From contig PBNZ01000045.1 in the NCBI GenBank assembly GCA_002723275.1, positions 1-54,424 on the forward strand: DNA of 54,424 nt. Reading direction: 5' to 3'. This DNA comes from Planctomycetaceae bacterium (GTDB lineage Bacteria > Planctomycetota > Planctomycetia > Pirellulales > Pirellulaceae). Of the stretch, positions 1-8,389 are shown piece by piece; position 1 is the first letter of the stretch; each line of letters begins with the position of its first letter. The notes under the pieces were generated by a model. It had not been told where the DNA came from, searched no databases, and saw only the letters and a list, made by a program, of their open reading frames with translations. The translations under genes and the position numbers were made by a program.

Positions 1-135
1 AACAAGGCCAACAGCAACAAGGCCAACAGCAACAAGGCCAACAGCAACAAGGCCAACAGCAACAAGGCCAACAGCAACAGGACCAACAGCAACAGGACCA
101 ACAGCAACAGGACCAACAGCAACAAGGCCAGCAGT
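1..135 (+). repeat. 15-bp tandem repeat, nine copies, in coding sequence
   Basis: Nine head-to-tail 15-bp units run from the left edge. Units 1-5 are AACAAGGCCAACAGC (QQGQQ in frame). Units 6-8 are AACAGGACCAACAGC (QQDQQ). Unit 9 (121-135) is degenerate. The array probably continues left of the window. The unit length keeps the frame, so copy number can change without a frameshift. Confidence 0.95.
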
Positions 136-548
136 CATCACCTGATCAACAACAACGCCGTGATAGCGGGGGGCTTTTGCAATCGATGAACGATAGCCTC
201 GGCACCGGGCCTATCACCGGTGATGATTTCGGTGAATGGTCGGATCGGTTGCGTGATATTGAAGAAATACTTGAGGACAGTGAATTGAGCTCGCGTGCAG
301 CTCAGATCCGTGATCGAGCACGGGGGTTCCGACGTGAATTCAAGCGAAATTCGGAAGAACCTCAATGGAATCTGATTCGCGAATTGGTAGCGCAACCGCT
401 GAGTGAACTTCGTAAGCAGGTCGCTGAAGAACTTATTCGACGTTCCGGCGAACGTGAGCAACTTGTCCCCATCGACCGTGACGCTGTTCCCGCTCCCTAC
501 CAAGACAGAGTGCGGCGATATTACGAAGCGTTAGGGCGGGGGGATTGA
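1..548 (+). CDS. C-terminal part of Gln/Gly-repeat protein (possibly DUF4175-like), 5' end outside window
   Basis: The reading frame is open from the left edge (first full codon at base 3) and ends with TGA at 546-548, so only the last 181 codons are visible. Residues 1-45 are a Q-Q-G-Q-Q / Q-Q-D-Q-Q repeat tract. A charged helical domain follows (WSDRLRDIEEILED, then FRREFKRNSEEP) and a tail containing VPIDRDAVPAPYQDRVRRYYEALG. Large membrane proteins of the DUF4175 type carry a similar Gln-rich tract near the C terminus, and planctomycetes often place them beside VWA-domain proteins; this assignment is inference. An internal ATG at 186 could mimic a start, but the frame is continuous through the repeats. 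The next gene starts one base after the stop, which implies an operon. Confidence 0.6.
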   Translation, partial: QGQQQQGQQQQGQQQQGQQQQGQQQQDQQQQDQQQQDQQQQGQQSSPDQQQRRDSGGLLQSMNDSLGTGPITGDDFGEWSDRLRDIEEILEDSELSSRAAQIRDRARGFRREFKRNSEEPQWNLIRELVAQPLSELRKQVAEELIRRSGEREQLVPIDRDAVPAPYQDRVRRYYEALGRGD

Positions 549-549
549 C

Positions 550-2877
550 ATGACAACCATTATCTGGGGTGCTCCAAATTGGCTTTGGCCGTCATTATTG
601 ATCATCGCTGTCCTTATCGTGGTCCTTGCATGGTCCTACTCAAAAGGACCCGCCCAACGTGGCGTGCGTATCCTGGCAGCTACTCTTAAGGTACTTGCCG
701 TTCTCGCAATTTTGATTTGCTTGCTCGAGCCGTTAGTCAGTGGCACTCGGCCACGACCAAAGGCAAACGTGTTCGCCGTACTGATCGACAATAGCCAAAG
801 CATGACGATTGAAGATCGAGGACTACCGGAACCCGTCGAGGTCCGTGACTGGCTCGGGCCGGAGCCACCGCCTTGGAAAGCACGGCTCGAACAGGATTTC
901 GACTTACGGATTTACAGCTTTGACCGAAACCTGCGGCGCGCGGACTCAGCCGATGACCTCCAGTTCCAGGGCAACAGCAGCCAACTTGCCGAAGCCATCA
1001 AAACTCTCGATGAACGATTCCAAAATCTCCCCATTGCCGGTGCCTTATTGATCTCCGACGGCAACGCTACAGATCTCATGGGTACTACGAATCCGCGGTT
1101 TCCCATTTACCCAGTCTTCTCCGATGCTGAAGTCAGCGTTGACCTTCGACTCGAACAGGTACGGATCAATCAAACCAATTTCGAGACATCTCCGACCACC
1201 ATCGAGGCAACACTGGCATTGGAAGGTGAATCGCAAATGACGGCCATTGCCGAACTCTGCGATCCAACTGGCGAGGTGGTCGAATCGCAATCCGTTGAAT
1301 TAGGCGGCAAAGGGCAAACGTCTAATGTACGATTCCGCTTCCGACCTGCTCAGACTGGGCTCTCCTTTTACCGGCTCAACGTATTCCCGAAGGGCGAGCG
1401 AGAGGAATTTTACCGCGGTGAAACCAGGTCAGAGGCGACACTCGCCAATAACACTCGGGCGCTAATGATCACTCGCGGTGGCGGTCCATACCGCATCCTC
1501 TACGTTGGGGGACGGCCAAATTGGGAATTCAAGTTCTTGCGACGATCCCTGGATGAAGACGATGAGATCCAACTCGTAGGCATGCTTCGTATAGCGAATA
1601 AGGAACCCAAATTTGCCTTCCGCGACCAGCGAGGGGTGGGCGATACAAACCGGCTGTTCGAGGGCTTCGACAATAAGGACAGTGAAGACGCCGAGAGTTA
1701 CAACCAACCTGTCCTCGTCCGATTTGGAGTTGAAGATGAAAGTGAACTGCGAGATGGCTTTCCCAAGTCCCCCGAAGAGCTATTCGCTTATCACGCGATC
1801 ATCCTGGATGACATCGAGGCTGATTTCTTTTCACCCGACCAATTGCTGTTGCTTCGAAGTTATGTCAATCAGAGAGGCGGGGGTCTGCTGATGCTAGGCG
1901 GTCCCGGATCCTTCCAGTTAGGCAACTATAAGAAGACGCCGATCGAGGAGTTACTGCCCGTGTACCTCGACGCTAAGGGTCGTATGATCGACGACGAGGT
2001 AACCTTCGAACTCAGTCGCGAAGGCTGGCTCGAACCTTGGATCCGGCTCCGTTCGACCGAAGCGGAAGAAGAGGCACGACTGGCTAAAATGCCCAGTTTC
2101 CACACGCTCAACCCAACCGGCGACGCAAAGCCCGGCGCATCTGTCATCGCCGATGCTCGATCTCCAAGCGGCCAACAAGCTCCCGCCATTGCTACCCAAC
2201 GTTTCGGCAAAGGACGTACCGCAGCTGCTATGATTGGCGACCTGTGGCGATGGTCAATGAGACGTTCGGAGGTCGATGAAAACGATCTGTCTGTATTCTG
2301 GAGACAGACGATGCGATGGTTGACCGCTGACGTGCCTCAACGAGTGGAAGTCGATGTTGCAAATTCCGCCAACCAGGAAATGATTGAGATTCGGACCACC
2401 GTCAACGATGCCGACTACAAGCCTTTTGACAGCGCTACCGTTTCACTCAAAATCGTAACGCCTGAGGAGAAAGAATTTACTCTGGAGGCGGAGCCAGATC
2501 CGGCAAACCCCGGGGTTTATCTTGCCAACTATTGGCCAGAAGAATCGGGTGGATACCAATTGGAAACGAAGGCGGTCGCGCCAGACGGGTCGCTGATTGA
2601 CCGCCGCACGACCGGCTGGACCTCCGAGCCTTCAGTCCATGAATTCGCTCGCGTCGCACCAAACCGCGGTCAACTTGAGCAACTGGCTGAGTCAAGTGGC
2701 GGGGAAACCATCTTCCCTTCAGAGCTCGACAGCTTCGTCTCCAGTCTCTCAAGGCGCAAGGTACCGGTCACTGAACCGTGGGTCTATCCCCTTTGGCACC
2801 AACCCTTCGTCATTGTCCTTGCAGTCTGCTGCTTGTGTGCCGAGTGGGGGCTTCGTCGCTGGAAGGGACTTGCATGA
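550..2877 (+). CDS. VWA / glutamine-amidotransferase-like membrane protein
   Basis: 775 aa. Two N-terminal membrane segments (about residues 9-29 and 40-63) are followed by a von Willebrand A-like region with a MIDAS-type DNSQS motif (D80, S82, S84) and ALLISDG about 90 residues later. Residues about 413-455 (YHAIILDDIEAD to LLMLGGPGSF) resemble the class-I glutamine-amidotransferase-like domain found in this planctomycete family. A last membrane segment lies at about 748-766, followed by Arg/Lys. The architecture suggests an envelope protein with its bulk outside the cytoplasm. It starts one base after the preceding stop behind a G-rich stretch and overlaps the next gene by ATGA, so the three genes are probably co-transcribed. 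Such sets are often linked to MoxR/DUF58 genes, which would lie to the left. The substrate is unknown. Confidence 0.8.
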   Translation: MTTIIWGAPNWLWPSLLIIAVLIVVLAWSYSKGPAQRGVRILAATLKVLAVLAILICLLEPLVSGTRPRPKANVFAVLIDNSQSMTIEDRGLPEPVEVRDWLGPEPPPWKARLEQDFDLRIYSFDRNLRRADSADDLQFQGNSSQLAEAIKTLDERFQNLPIAGALLISDGNATDLMGTTNPRFPIYPVFSDAEVSVDLRLEQVRINQTNFETSPTTIEATLALEGESQMTAIAELCDPTGEVVESQSVELGGKGQTSNVRFRFRPAQTGLSFYRLNVFPKGEREEFYRGETRSEATLANNTRALMITRGGGPYRILYVGGRPNWEFKFLRRSLDEDDEIQLVGMLRIANKEPKFAFRDQRGVGDTNRLFEGFDNKDSEDAESYNQPVLVRFGVEDESELRDGFPKSPEELFAYHAIILDDIEADFFSPDQLLLLRSYVNQRGGGLLMLGGPGSFQLGNYKKTPIEELLPVYLDAKGRMIDDEVTFELSREGWLEPWIRLRSTEAEEEARLAKMPSFHTLNPTGDAKPGASVIADARSPSGQQAPAIATQRFGKGRTAAAMIGDLWRWSMRRSEVDENDLSVFWRQTMRWLTADVPQRVEVDVANSANQEMIEIRTTVNDADYKPFDSATVSLKIVTPEEKEFTLEAEPDPANPGVYLANYWPEESGGYQLETKAVAPDGSLIDRRTTGWTSEPSVHEFARVAPNRGQLEQLAESSGGETIFPSELDSFVSSLSRRKVPVTEPWVYPLWHQPFVIVLAVCCLCAEWGLRRWKGLA

Positions 2878-3929
2878 AACTTCTTTTCTATCTCGTTTTT
2901 GCATTCGTTCACTTGCTGGCTAGCGTCACCAGAGCCGAGCAAGCAGCGCCTATCGAACTGATCATCGCGGTTGGGGCAGGGGGAGCACCGGAGTACGAGC
3001 AAAGCTTCCGAGAATGGGGCGAGCGTTGGCAAAGGTTAGGCGAAATCGCAAGAGCGAACACGACCGTCATCGGCCTCTCTCCGAAAAGTGAAACGTCGGA
3101 TCTTGACCAATTCAAAACTGCAATCACCGCGAAGAAAACAAAGACGGACACCGCGCTGGTGATCGTACTTATCGGTCATGGAACGCACCTTAAACAAAGC
3201 TCCAAATTTAATCTTCGGGGGCCGGATTTGAGCGATCAGGACATGGCTGCTTGGCTCAACGATGCAACGCGGCCCATCGCTATCGTTCAAAATGCCTCCG
3301 CAAGCGGCCCCTTTCTGAAATCCTTGGCTAGTGCTAATCGCATTGTCATCACCGCCACCCGCAGCGGCAACGAGCAAAACTACGCTCGCTTCGGCGACTT
3401 CTTCTCCAACGCCCTGACAAACTCAGAGGCAGATTTGGATCATGACGACGCAATCTCCATGCTCGAAGCATTCCTGTTCGCCTCGAATCGAGTCGCTCGA
3501 TTTTATGACCAGGAATCCCGATTGGCGACGGAACACAGTCTCCTGGACGACAACGGAGATGGCTTGGGCACTCCCGCCAACTTCTTCCGTGGTATTCGCG
3601 CCGTCAAATCGGCCAAGGACAACGTGGCTCTCGATGGCATGCGTTCCCATCAGGTGATCCTGTTTCAGCTGCCGGGACATGTTTCGCTTCCCGAGAGTGT
3701 ACGTGCCCAGCGAGACGCTCTCGAAAGGCAAATTAATCAACTTCGCCTGCAAAAGAAGAAACTCGGCGAAGAAGCTTACTATCTCGCCTTGGAGCCACTC
3801 ATGCTGCAACTAGCTCGGCTCTATCACCCAGAGGAAGCGGACGCCAGCGCCTCGGACAATGCAAGCGTCGAGGAGTCGACGTCTTCGGAGACCGTCGAGA
3901 ACGACACACAGCCACCTACGGACCCTTGA
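2874..3929 (+). CDS. Exported caspase-fold (C13-like) protein with Ser at the expected Cys position
   Basis: 351 aa from the ATG overlapping the previous stop (ATGA). This start gives a clean signal peptide (MKLLFYLVFAFVHLLASVTRA, cleavage near residue 21); an upstream in-frame ATG at 2778 would bury it. The core reads as a clan-CD fold: LVIVLIGHG with His102, then IAIVQNASASGPF, then RIVITATRSGNEQN. In C13 peptidases the second motif is xAC-x-SG with the nucleophilic Cys. Here the aligned residue is Ser142 (codon TCC at 3297-3299). The protein may be a pseudoenzyme or use Ser. The C-terminal 60 residues are helical, then acidic and low-complexity. Translational coupling to the VWA protein suggests a shared complex. 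Fold assignment is by motif reading only. Confidence 0.7.
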   Translation: MKLLFYLVFAFVHLLASVTRAEQAAPIELIIAVGAGGAPEYEQSFREWGERWQRLGEIARANTTVIGLSPKSETSDLDQFKTAITAKKTKTDTALVIVLIGHGTHLKQSSKFNLRGPDLSDQDMAAWLNDATRPIAIVQNASASGPFLKSLASANRIVITATRSGNEQNYARFGDFFSNALTNSEADLDHDDAISMLEAFLFASNRVARFYDQESRLATEHSLLDDNGDGLGTPANFFRGIRAVKSAKDNVALDGMRSHQVILFQLPGHVSLPESVRAQRDALERQINQLRLQKKKLGEEAYYLALEPLMLQLARLYHPEEADASASDNASVEESTSSETVENDTQPPTDP

Positions 3930-4084
3930 AACGCTGATATTGCATCAAGTTATTCAAGTCGGAATCACTGGGCTTGCAGACAACCTTTCGAGGACGGTAT
4001 TGTTGCCCCATCTAAATCGATCTCCCGCTTTTTGCAAACACTTTCCTGGAGCCGCTATGCGGCGTTAACGATAGAAAGGTCTTC

Positions 4085-4807
4085 ATGTCGACCGAACAAC
4101 CCAATCGACTCCCAGTACTGATTGACGCCGACGATTACAACGAGGTCAAGACTGTGCTTTACGACTCGGTGTTACGACTCTGGGACGTCGTCGACAATCT
4201 GAGCCGTCTCCAGCCACGGCATTCGCCTGAGTACCACGTCTCAATTTTTGGTTCTGCGCGAGTAAAACCGGACACGCCGAAATACGCGGAAATCCGCAGC
4301 TTGGCTGAACAGCTCGTGGAGATGGGCTGTCACGTTGTCACCGGGGGTGGCCCCGGACTGATGCAGGCGGCGAACGAAGGAGCCGCTAAGGCCGCCCCCA
4401 ATGACCCCGATCGTTCAATTGGCATTCGAGTTGAATTGGAATTTGAGCAGGAGGTCAATCCATTCGTCGGCGAAGTCTATGAGCACAAAACATTTTTCTC
4501 CCGACTACACCACTTCGTCTTACGTTCCAATGGATTCGTCGTTGTTGGCGGAGGAATCGGCACCGCGCTCGAACTCCTCATGATTTGGCAATTACTCCAG
4601 GTCCGAAAGCTGTACGGCACACCGCTTGTACTCGTTGGAGATATGTGGCATGAGCTTGTCGAGTGGGCCGACAAACACATGATTCAAACACCCCCTGAAT
4701 ATGCCAGCCCCAAAGACATGGAGATTCCGACCTGCGTAAAAACCATCGAGGAAGCCGTTGCCATCATCCGCAAAGATTACGATGACTGGCAGGCAGGCAT
4801 TCCTTGA
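4085..4807 (+). CDS. LOG-family protein (TIGR00730-like Rossmann fold)
   Basis: 240 aa. VSIFGSARV begins the Rossmann-like core, followed by VVTGGGPGLMQAANEGA and, about 80 residues later, VVVGGGIGTALELLMIW. These match the two signature motifs of the LOG/'lysine decarboxylase' family, whose characterised members are cytokinin-riboside 5'-monophosphate phosphoribohydrolases. Many bacterial members have unknown nucleotide substrates. The second motif is usually PGGxGTxxE; here the leading Pro is Gly. An AAAGG lies 6 bases before the ATG. The gene stands alone, 155 bp after the previous stop, and converges on the sulfatase with 14 bp between stops. No true lysine decarboxylase activity should be inferred. 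Confidence 0.85.
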   Translation: MSTEQPNRLPVLIDADDYNEVKTVLYDSVLRLWDVVDNLSRLQPRHSPEYHVSIFGSARVKPDTPKYAEIRSLAEQLVEMGCHVVTGGGPGLMQAANEGAAKAAPNDPDRSIGIRVELEFEQEVNPFVGEVYEHKTFFSRLHHFVLRSNGFVVVGGGIGTALELLMIWQLLQVRKLYGTPLVLVGDMWHELVEWADKHMIQTPPEYASPKDMEIPTCVKTIEEAVAIIRKDYDDWQAGIP

Positions 4808-4821
4808 TCCCGTCCTTCAGG

Positions 4822-6261
4822 TCAAGCATCCTGCAATTGAGGGAATACTGACTTGACGTCTAGATCGTCGTCCATTTCATCCTGCAGACGCAAGAAGCGT
4901 TCAAACATTCGCTTCATGCGGGGCAGTTGCTCAGGTTGTTCGGCAAGATCCACCGTCTCATCGGGATCGTCCTGCACGTGATACAACCTGATTGCCTGGG
5001 CCTCGGGGTACATGATCAGCTTGTAACCATCGAGAGTGATCATCCGTTGCTTTTGAAGGTAAGCGCCATAGATTGCATCATAGGGCTTTTCATCGGAGCC
5101 CTCGATCAGTGGCATCAGGCTCTTGAATTCGACGTGACTTGGTTGATCGATCCCCGCCAATTCTAATGTCGTGGGCATGATATCCTGCAGATAGATCTCC
5201 TGCTCTTGGGATTCCCCTGCCGCAACGCCAGGCCCCACGACCAAAAATGGTACGCGCACGCTGTGATCGTACATATTCTGTTTTCCAAAGAGCCCGTGCT
5301 GGCCGACAGCCAGGCCGTGGTCAGCCGTAAAGAAAATGTAGGTCATCTCCGACTTGCCAGAGTCTTTGAGCGCCTGAAGGACCCGACCAATTTGATCGTC
5401 CATATGCGTAATAATGGCGTAGTACTCTTGCCGATGAATTCGCACCGCCTCCGGTGTCCGGGGGAACGGAGCCAGTCTTTCATCACGCAACGATGGCGGA
5501 CACCCCATCTCAACCTTAAACGGATACTCCGACAAAAAGTTAACGGGTAGTTTCATTTTACCGGCGGGATACCGATCAAGATAGCTCTGCGGTGCCTGAC
5601 GTGGATCATGCGGCGCATTGAAGGCGATGTACATAAAGAACGGATCGTCGTCTTGACTAGCCTGCTTCAAAAAGCCCACGGCATCATCCGCAACCACTTC
5701 GCTCCAGTGTTTTCCGCCCTTCCAAAAGCCTTCGAACTTCGGATCTGCTGGATCCCAAGGATCGGGTTCATTCGGCAGAGGCCGGTTGTAGCCCTGAGGA
5801 GTCTGATTCGGCATTCCACCTCGAACGTTCGTCGCGAAATCAAAAGCCTTTTTAGCATCCGCCCTCACGTGCCATTTGCCGGTCATGTAGGTGTCATATC
5901 CAGCCTGTTTCAAATACTCGGACCAGAAGCGACCTGCCTGTCTCTCTTTTTCCGTGTCCTTATAGATCGCATTAGCGGACCAGATAAAGCGACCGGTGTT
6001 CAACATTGTCCGACTCGCGACACAAACAGCCCCACTCCACGACCCCATGTTGTAGGCCCGTGAGAAGTTCAAGCCGTCTTTCGCCAACTGATCCAAATGG
6101 GGTGTCGCGATCTTATTTAACCCCAGATGCCCCTGCGTCTGAAAACATTGATCATCGGCGAATATGAAAAGAATATTTGGCTTTTCCGCCGCCGACAATC
6201 GACCGGAAAATGCCAAGACAGCAACAACGACCACGAACAATTGTCGAACAGATTGATTCAC
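4822..6261 (-). CDS. Exported type I sulfatase
   Basis: 479 aa. A hydrophobic leader (about residues 1-24, ending RLSAA) is followed by KPNILFIFADDQ, the metal-binding N-terminal motif of sulfatases. C80-V-A-S-R is the C-x-P/A-x-R site where Cys is converted to formylglycine, and TMLNTGR follows. TGKWHV and the later FTADHGLAVGQHGL metal/substrate motifs are also present. The length is normal for PF00884 enzymes. It hydrolyses sulfate esters, probably on sulfated polysaccharides, outside the cytoplasm. Planctomycetes encode many such enzymes. No anaerobic or FGE-type activating enzyme is in this window. The gene is divergent from the coiled-coil gene at 6521 across 259 bp that hold no other visible gene. 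Subfamily and substrate cannot be told by eye. Confidence 0.93.
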   Translation of the reverse strand: MNQSVRQLFVVVVAVLAFSGRLSAAEKPNILFIFADDQCFQTQGHLGLNKIATPHLDQLAKDGLNFSRAYNMGSWSGAVCVASRTMLNTGRFIWSANAIYKDTEKERQAGRFWSEYLKQAGYDTYMTGKWHVRADAKKAFDFATNVRGGMPNQTPQGYNRPLPNEPDPWDPADPKFEGFWKGGKHWSEVVADDAVGFLKQASQDDDPFFMYIAFNAPHDPRQAPQSYLDRYPAGKMKLPVNFLSEYPFKVEMGCPPSLRDERLAPFPRTPEAVRIHRQEYYAIITHMDDQIGRVLQALKDSGKSEMTYIFFTADHGLAVGQHGLFGKQNMYDHSVRVPFLVVGPGVAAGESQEQEIYLQDIMPTTLELAGIDQPSHVEFKSLMPLIEGSDEKPYDAIYGAYLQKQRMITLDGYKLIMYPEAQAIRLYHVQDDPDETVDLAEQPEQLPRMKRMFERFLRLQDEMDDDLDVKSVFPQLQDA

Positions 6262-6520
6262 GACTTAAACCACCTATAACGCGTTCATCAGGAAATAGTT
6301 CTCCGGAGCCTTTCGAGAATCGAAGCACTCCCTCAATTCGGTCAGTCTAACATTTAATCATGACGCCCAAGCTCCGAAACGGGTATCCACGGTGATTTTT
6401 GACGGCTGCCGGTGTACACTCAGACGAAGAAAATGAGGCAAATTCCTTTTCCAACAAACGTCGCACCTATCAACACAAAGAGACAGGTTGCCCTTAAAAA
6501 AACCTCGACAGGATAGACCC

Positions 6521-7279
6521 ATGCTGCATCGCATCACTCCCCGACACACACTGACGATCTGCTGCCTTCTGAGCAGTCTTTTTGTAATACCGACCATGGC
6601 ACAGGAAGGACCGCGCCGCGGTGATGACAGAAGCTCCGAGTCACGCCGTCGCGATGAGCGAGATGTTCGCGAGCGGACCGATCGACCGAGCGAAGGTCGC
6701 GGACGCCAGGCTCGCAGCCGTTCAGAGCAACCTGGCAACTCGCGTGAATACCATCTTCGGTCAGCGATCCGACACTTGCGGGCCGCCGGACTTAGAGATG
6801 AAGCCGAACGTGTTGAACGATCTGTCCGTCAACATCGCGGACAAGATTCGCCACGGACACGGGATCGAGGTCCATCAGACCGGACCCGAAATCAAAATCG
6901 CCCCACTCGTTCTCATGGCCACATCGATGAAACGGTGAGACAGCTCCAGCAAGCCATGGAACAACTCAACCAGCGAGTCAGGTCAACGGAACAACTCCGT
7001 CGCGCTGTCGATCTCGCTCACCAACAACTTGACGAATTAAGAAACAAAAGAGCGACCCACACAGAGGAGCTGGAGCGGCACGTCGGGCACCGAATCGAAG
7101 ACCTGGAGCGTAGCACCAACCAACGGCTTGAGGATTTTGAGCGAGAAATCCTCGCGATTATGAAAAACATGGAAATCGAATCCATTCGTCGCCTTGAAGA
7201 TTTTGAACGCGATACCGTCGGACAATGGCACGATCTTCATGAACACGAGGACGAGGATGACGAAGAAGAAGAAGATTGA
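6521..7279 (+). CDS. Exported Arg-rich coiled-coil protein with acidic tail
   Basis: 252 aa from the ATG at 6521; an in-frame TTG at 6488 is less likely. Residues 1-27 form a signal peptide ending PTMA. Residues 30-75 are strongly Arg/Asp/Ser-rich. Residues 76-100 contain HLRSAIRHLRAAGLRDEAE, a helical motif I associate with other planctomycete exported proteins. Residues about 133-235 are a long predicted coiled coil with heptad-like Leu/Ile spacing, and the last 12 residues are almost all Asp/Glu. No enzyme motif is visible, so a structural or scaffold role is possible. It lies 11 bp before the oxygenase gene and is probably co-transcribed with it. The coiled coil and tail have skewed base use typical of low-complexity regions. 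Confidence 0.7.
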   Translation: MLHRITPRHTLTICCLLSSLFVIPTMAQEGPRRGDDRSSESRRRDERDVRERTDRPSEGRGRQARSRSEQPGNSREYHLRSAIRHLRAAGLRDEAERVERSVRQHRGQDSPRTRDRGPSDRTRNQNRPTRSHGHIDETVRQLQQAMEQLNQRVRSTEQLRRAVDLAHQQLDELRNKRATHTEELERHVGHRIEDLERSTNQRLEDFEREILAIMKNMEIESIRRLEDFERDTVGQWHDLHEHEDEDDEEEED

Positions 7280-7290
7280 AGGGGCGCCCC

Positions 7291-8217
7291 ATGAACGAAG
7301 CGATGTCGTGGAATAGTCTCGAAGTCCCTTGGGGAGAATCAGCGGACCTGCTACCGTTGTTGGCTGCCGCCGAAACACCGGCGATTGTCATGCGCGGAGC
7401 TGTAACGCTATCTGAATGCGACAAGATCATTCAGAAACTGATTGATGCCGGTGAGTTATACGACCCTCAAAAACCGGTTCCGCCTCGTTTCCTTGAAAAG
7501 AGCATCCCGGAAAACTATTTCCGGAAGGGCGATGATGACGGTGAAGGGGATGACCTATTTATCCCCGAATCCACACCGCGGCGTCGAATTGATGTGGGAA
7601 CTAGCCTGGGTTATCGCGGCAACGATCCAGCTGTTTTTTTCGAGCACGCAAAACAAACTCGAGCGTTGTTTTCCCGCCTTTTTGAGCCAGGGCCTGAAAC
7701 GGCATCCGTCAATCCAGTTGCCGCTATCTATGACAACCTGCAACGGGTCGCAGGAGAAAAACGGGTAAGAGTTGCGTCCGAGCCCGATGGGCGTGAATAT
7801 GGACCGGCGATTTTTCGCGCCCACTACGGCGACTATACCTATGCCCCGCATTTTGATTCCGTCCGACTCCGCGAGGCAAGAGAGAAATATACGGTCTATC
7901 GGTTTCAGCACCAGTTCGCTGGCGTGCTAGTTCTCCAGAATGCAGTCGCCGAGCATGCAACAGCACAGTGCGTGATTCACCAATGCCTGTGGGACGAATC
8001 GATCGACACGGAACTCGCGAAAGGAAACTTTCATGACTATGCGCGTCAGAATGACGTCAATCAATGTTGTGTCAACCTCGAGCCGGGCGACCTATATTTC
8101 TTCAACACGCGTTGCATTCACGAGGTGCCCGGCGTAGCTGGCCGTCTGCCCCGCATCGTGCTTGCAACCTTTATCGGATACTCTGCCGACGACCCGGAGG
8201 TAATGGTTTGGTCCTGA
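7291..8217 (+). CDS. 2-oxoglutarate/Fe(II)-dependent oxygenase-like protein
   Basis: 308 aa from the ATG at 7291, which follows AAGGGG. No signal peptide is seen, so it is likely cytoplasmic. The facial triad of the superfamily is visible as H187-F-D189 in YAPHFDSVR and distal H277 in TRCIHEVPG. R288 (or R285) about ten residues later is suited to bind 2-oxoglutarate. LEPGDLYFFN before the distal His is typical of the double-stranded beta-helix. Such enzymes hydroxylate small molecules, amino acids or proteins; the substrate here is not evident. Pairing with the exported coiled-coil gene could mean that protein is a substrate, which is speculation. A perfect GGGGCGCCCC palindrome (7281-7290) touches the start codon and could fold over the ribosome site. 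Confidence 0.75.
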   Translation: MNEAMSWNSLEVPWGESADLLPLLAAAETPAIVMRGAVTLSECDKIIQKLIDAGELYDPQKPVPPRFLEKSIPENYFRKGDDDGEGDDLFIPESTPRRRIDVGTSLGYRGNDPAVFFEHAKQTRALFSRLFEPGPETASVNPVAAIYDNLQRVAGEKRVRVASEPDGREYGPAIFRAHYGDYTYAPHFDSVRLREAREKYTVYRFQHQFAGVLVLQNAVAEHATAQCVIHQCLWDESIDTELAKGNFHDYARQNDVNQCCVNLEPGDLYFFNTRCIHEVPGVAGRLPRIVLATFIGYSADDPEVMVWS

Positions 8218-8389
8218 ACCGTTGATCAAACCACGTCGCCATCTGCCCCAAGCGTGTTGCTCCATCCTTCGCGGCAGACAAAATTTTCTTGGCCGCCGCA
8301 ACCTTTGCACGCGTTACGTGTATTTTCCCGTGCCACAACCAGCTTGGTTTGAGCGGCAGGCCCGATCATCGAAGGGTTTGGACAGTAAG

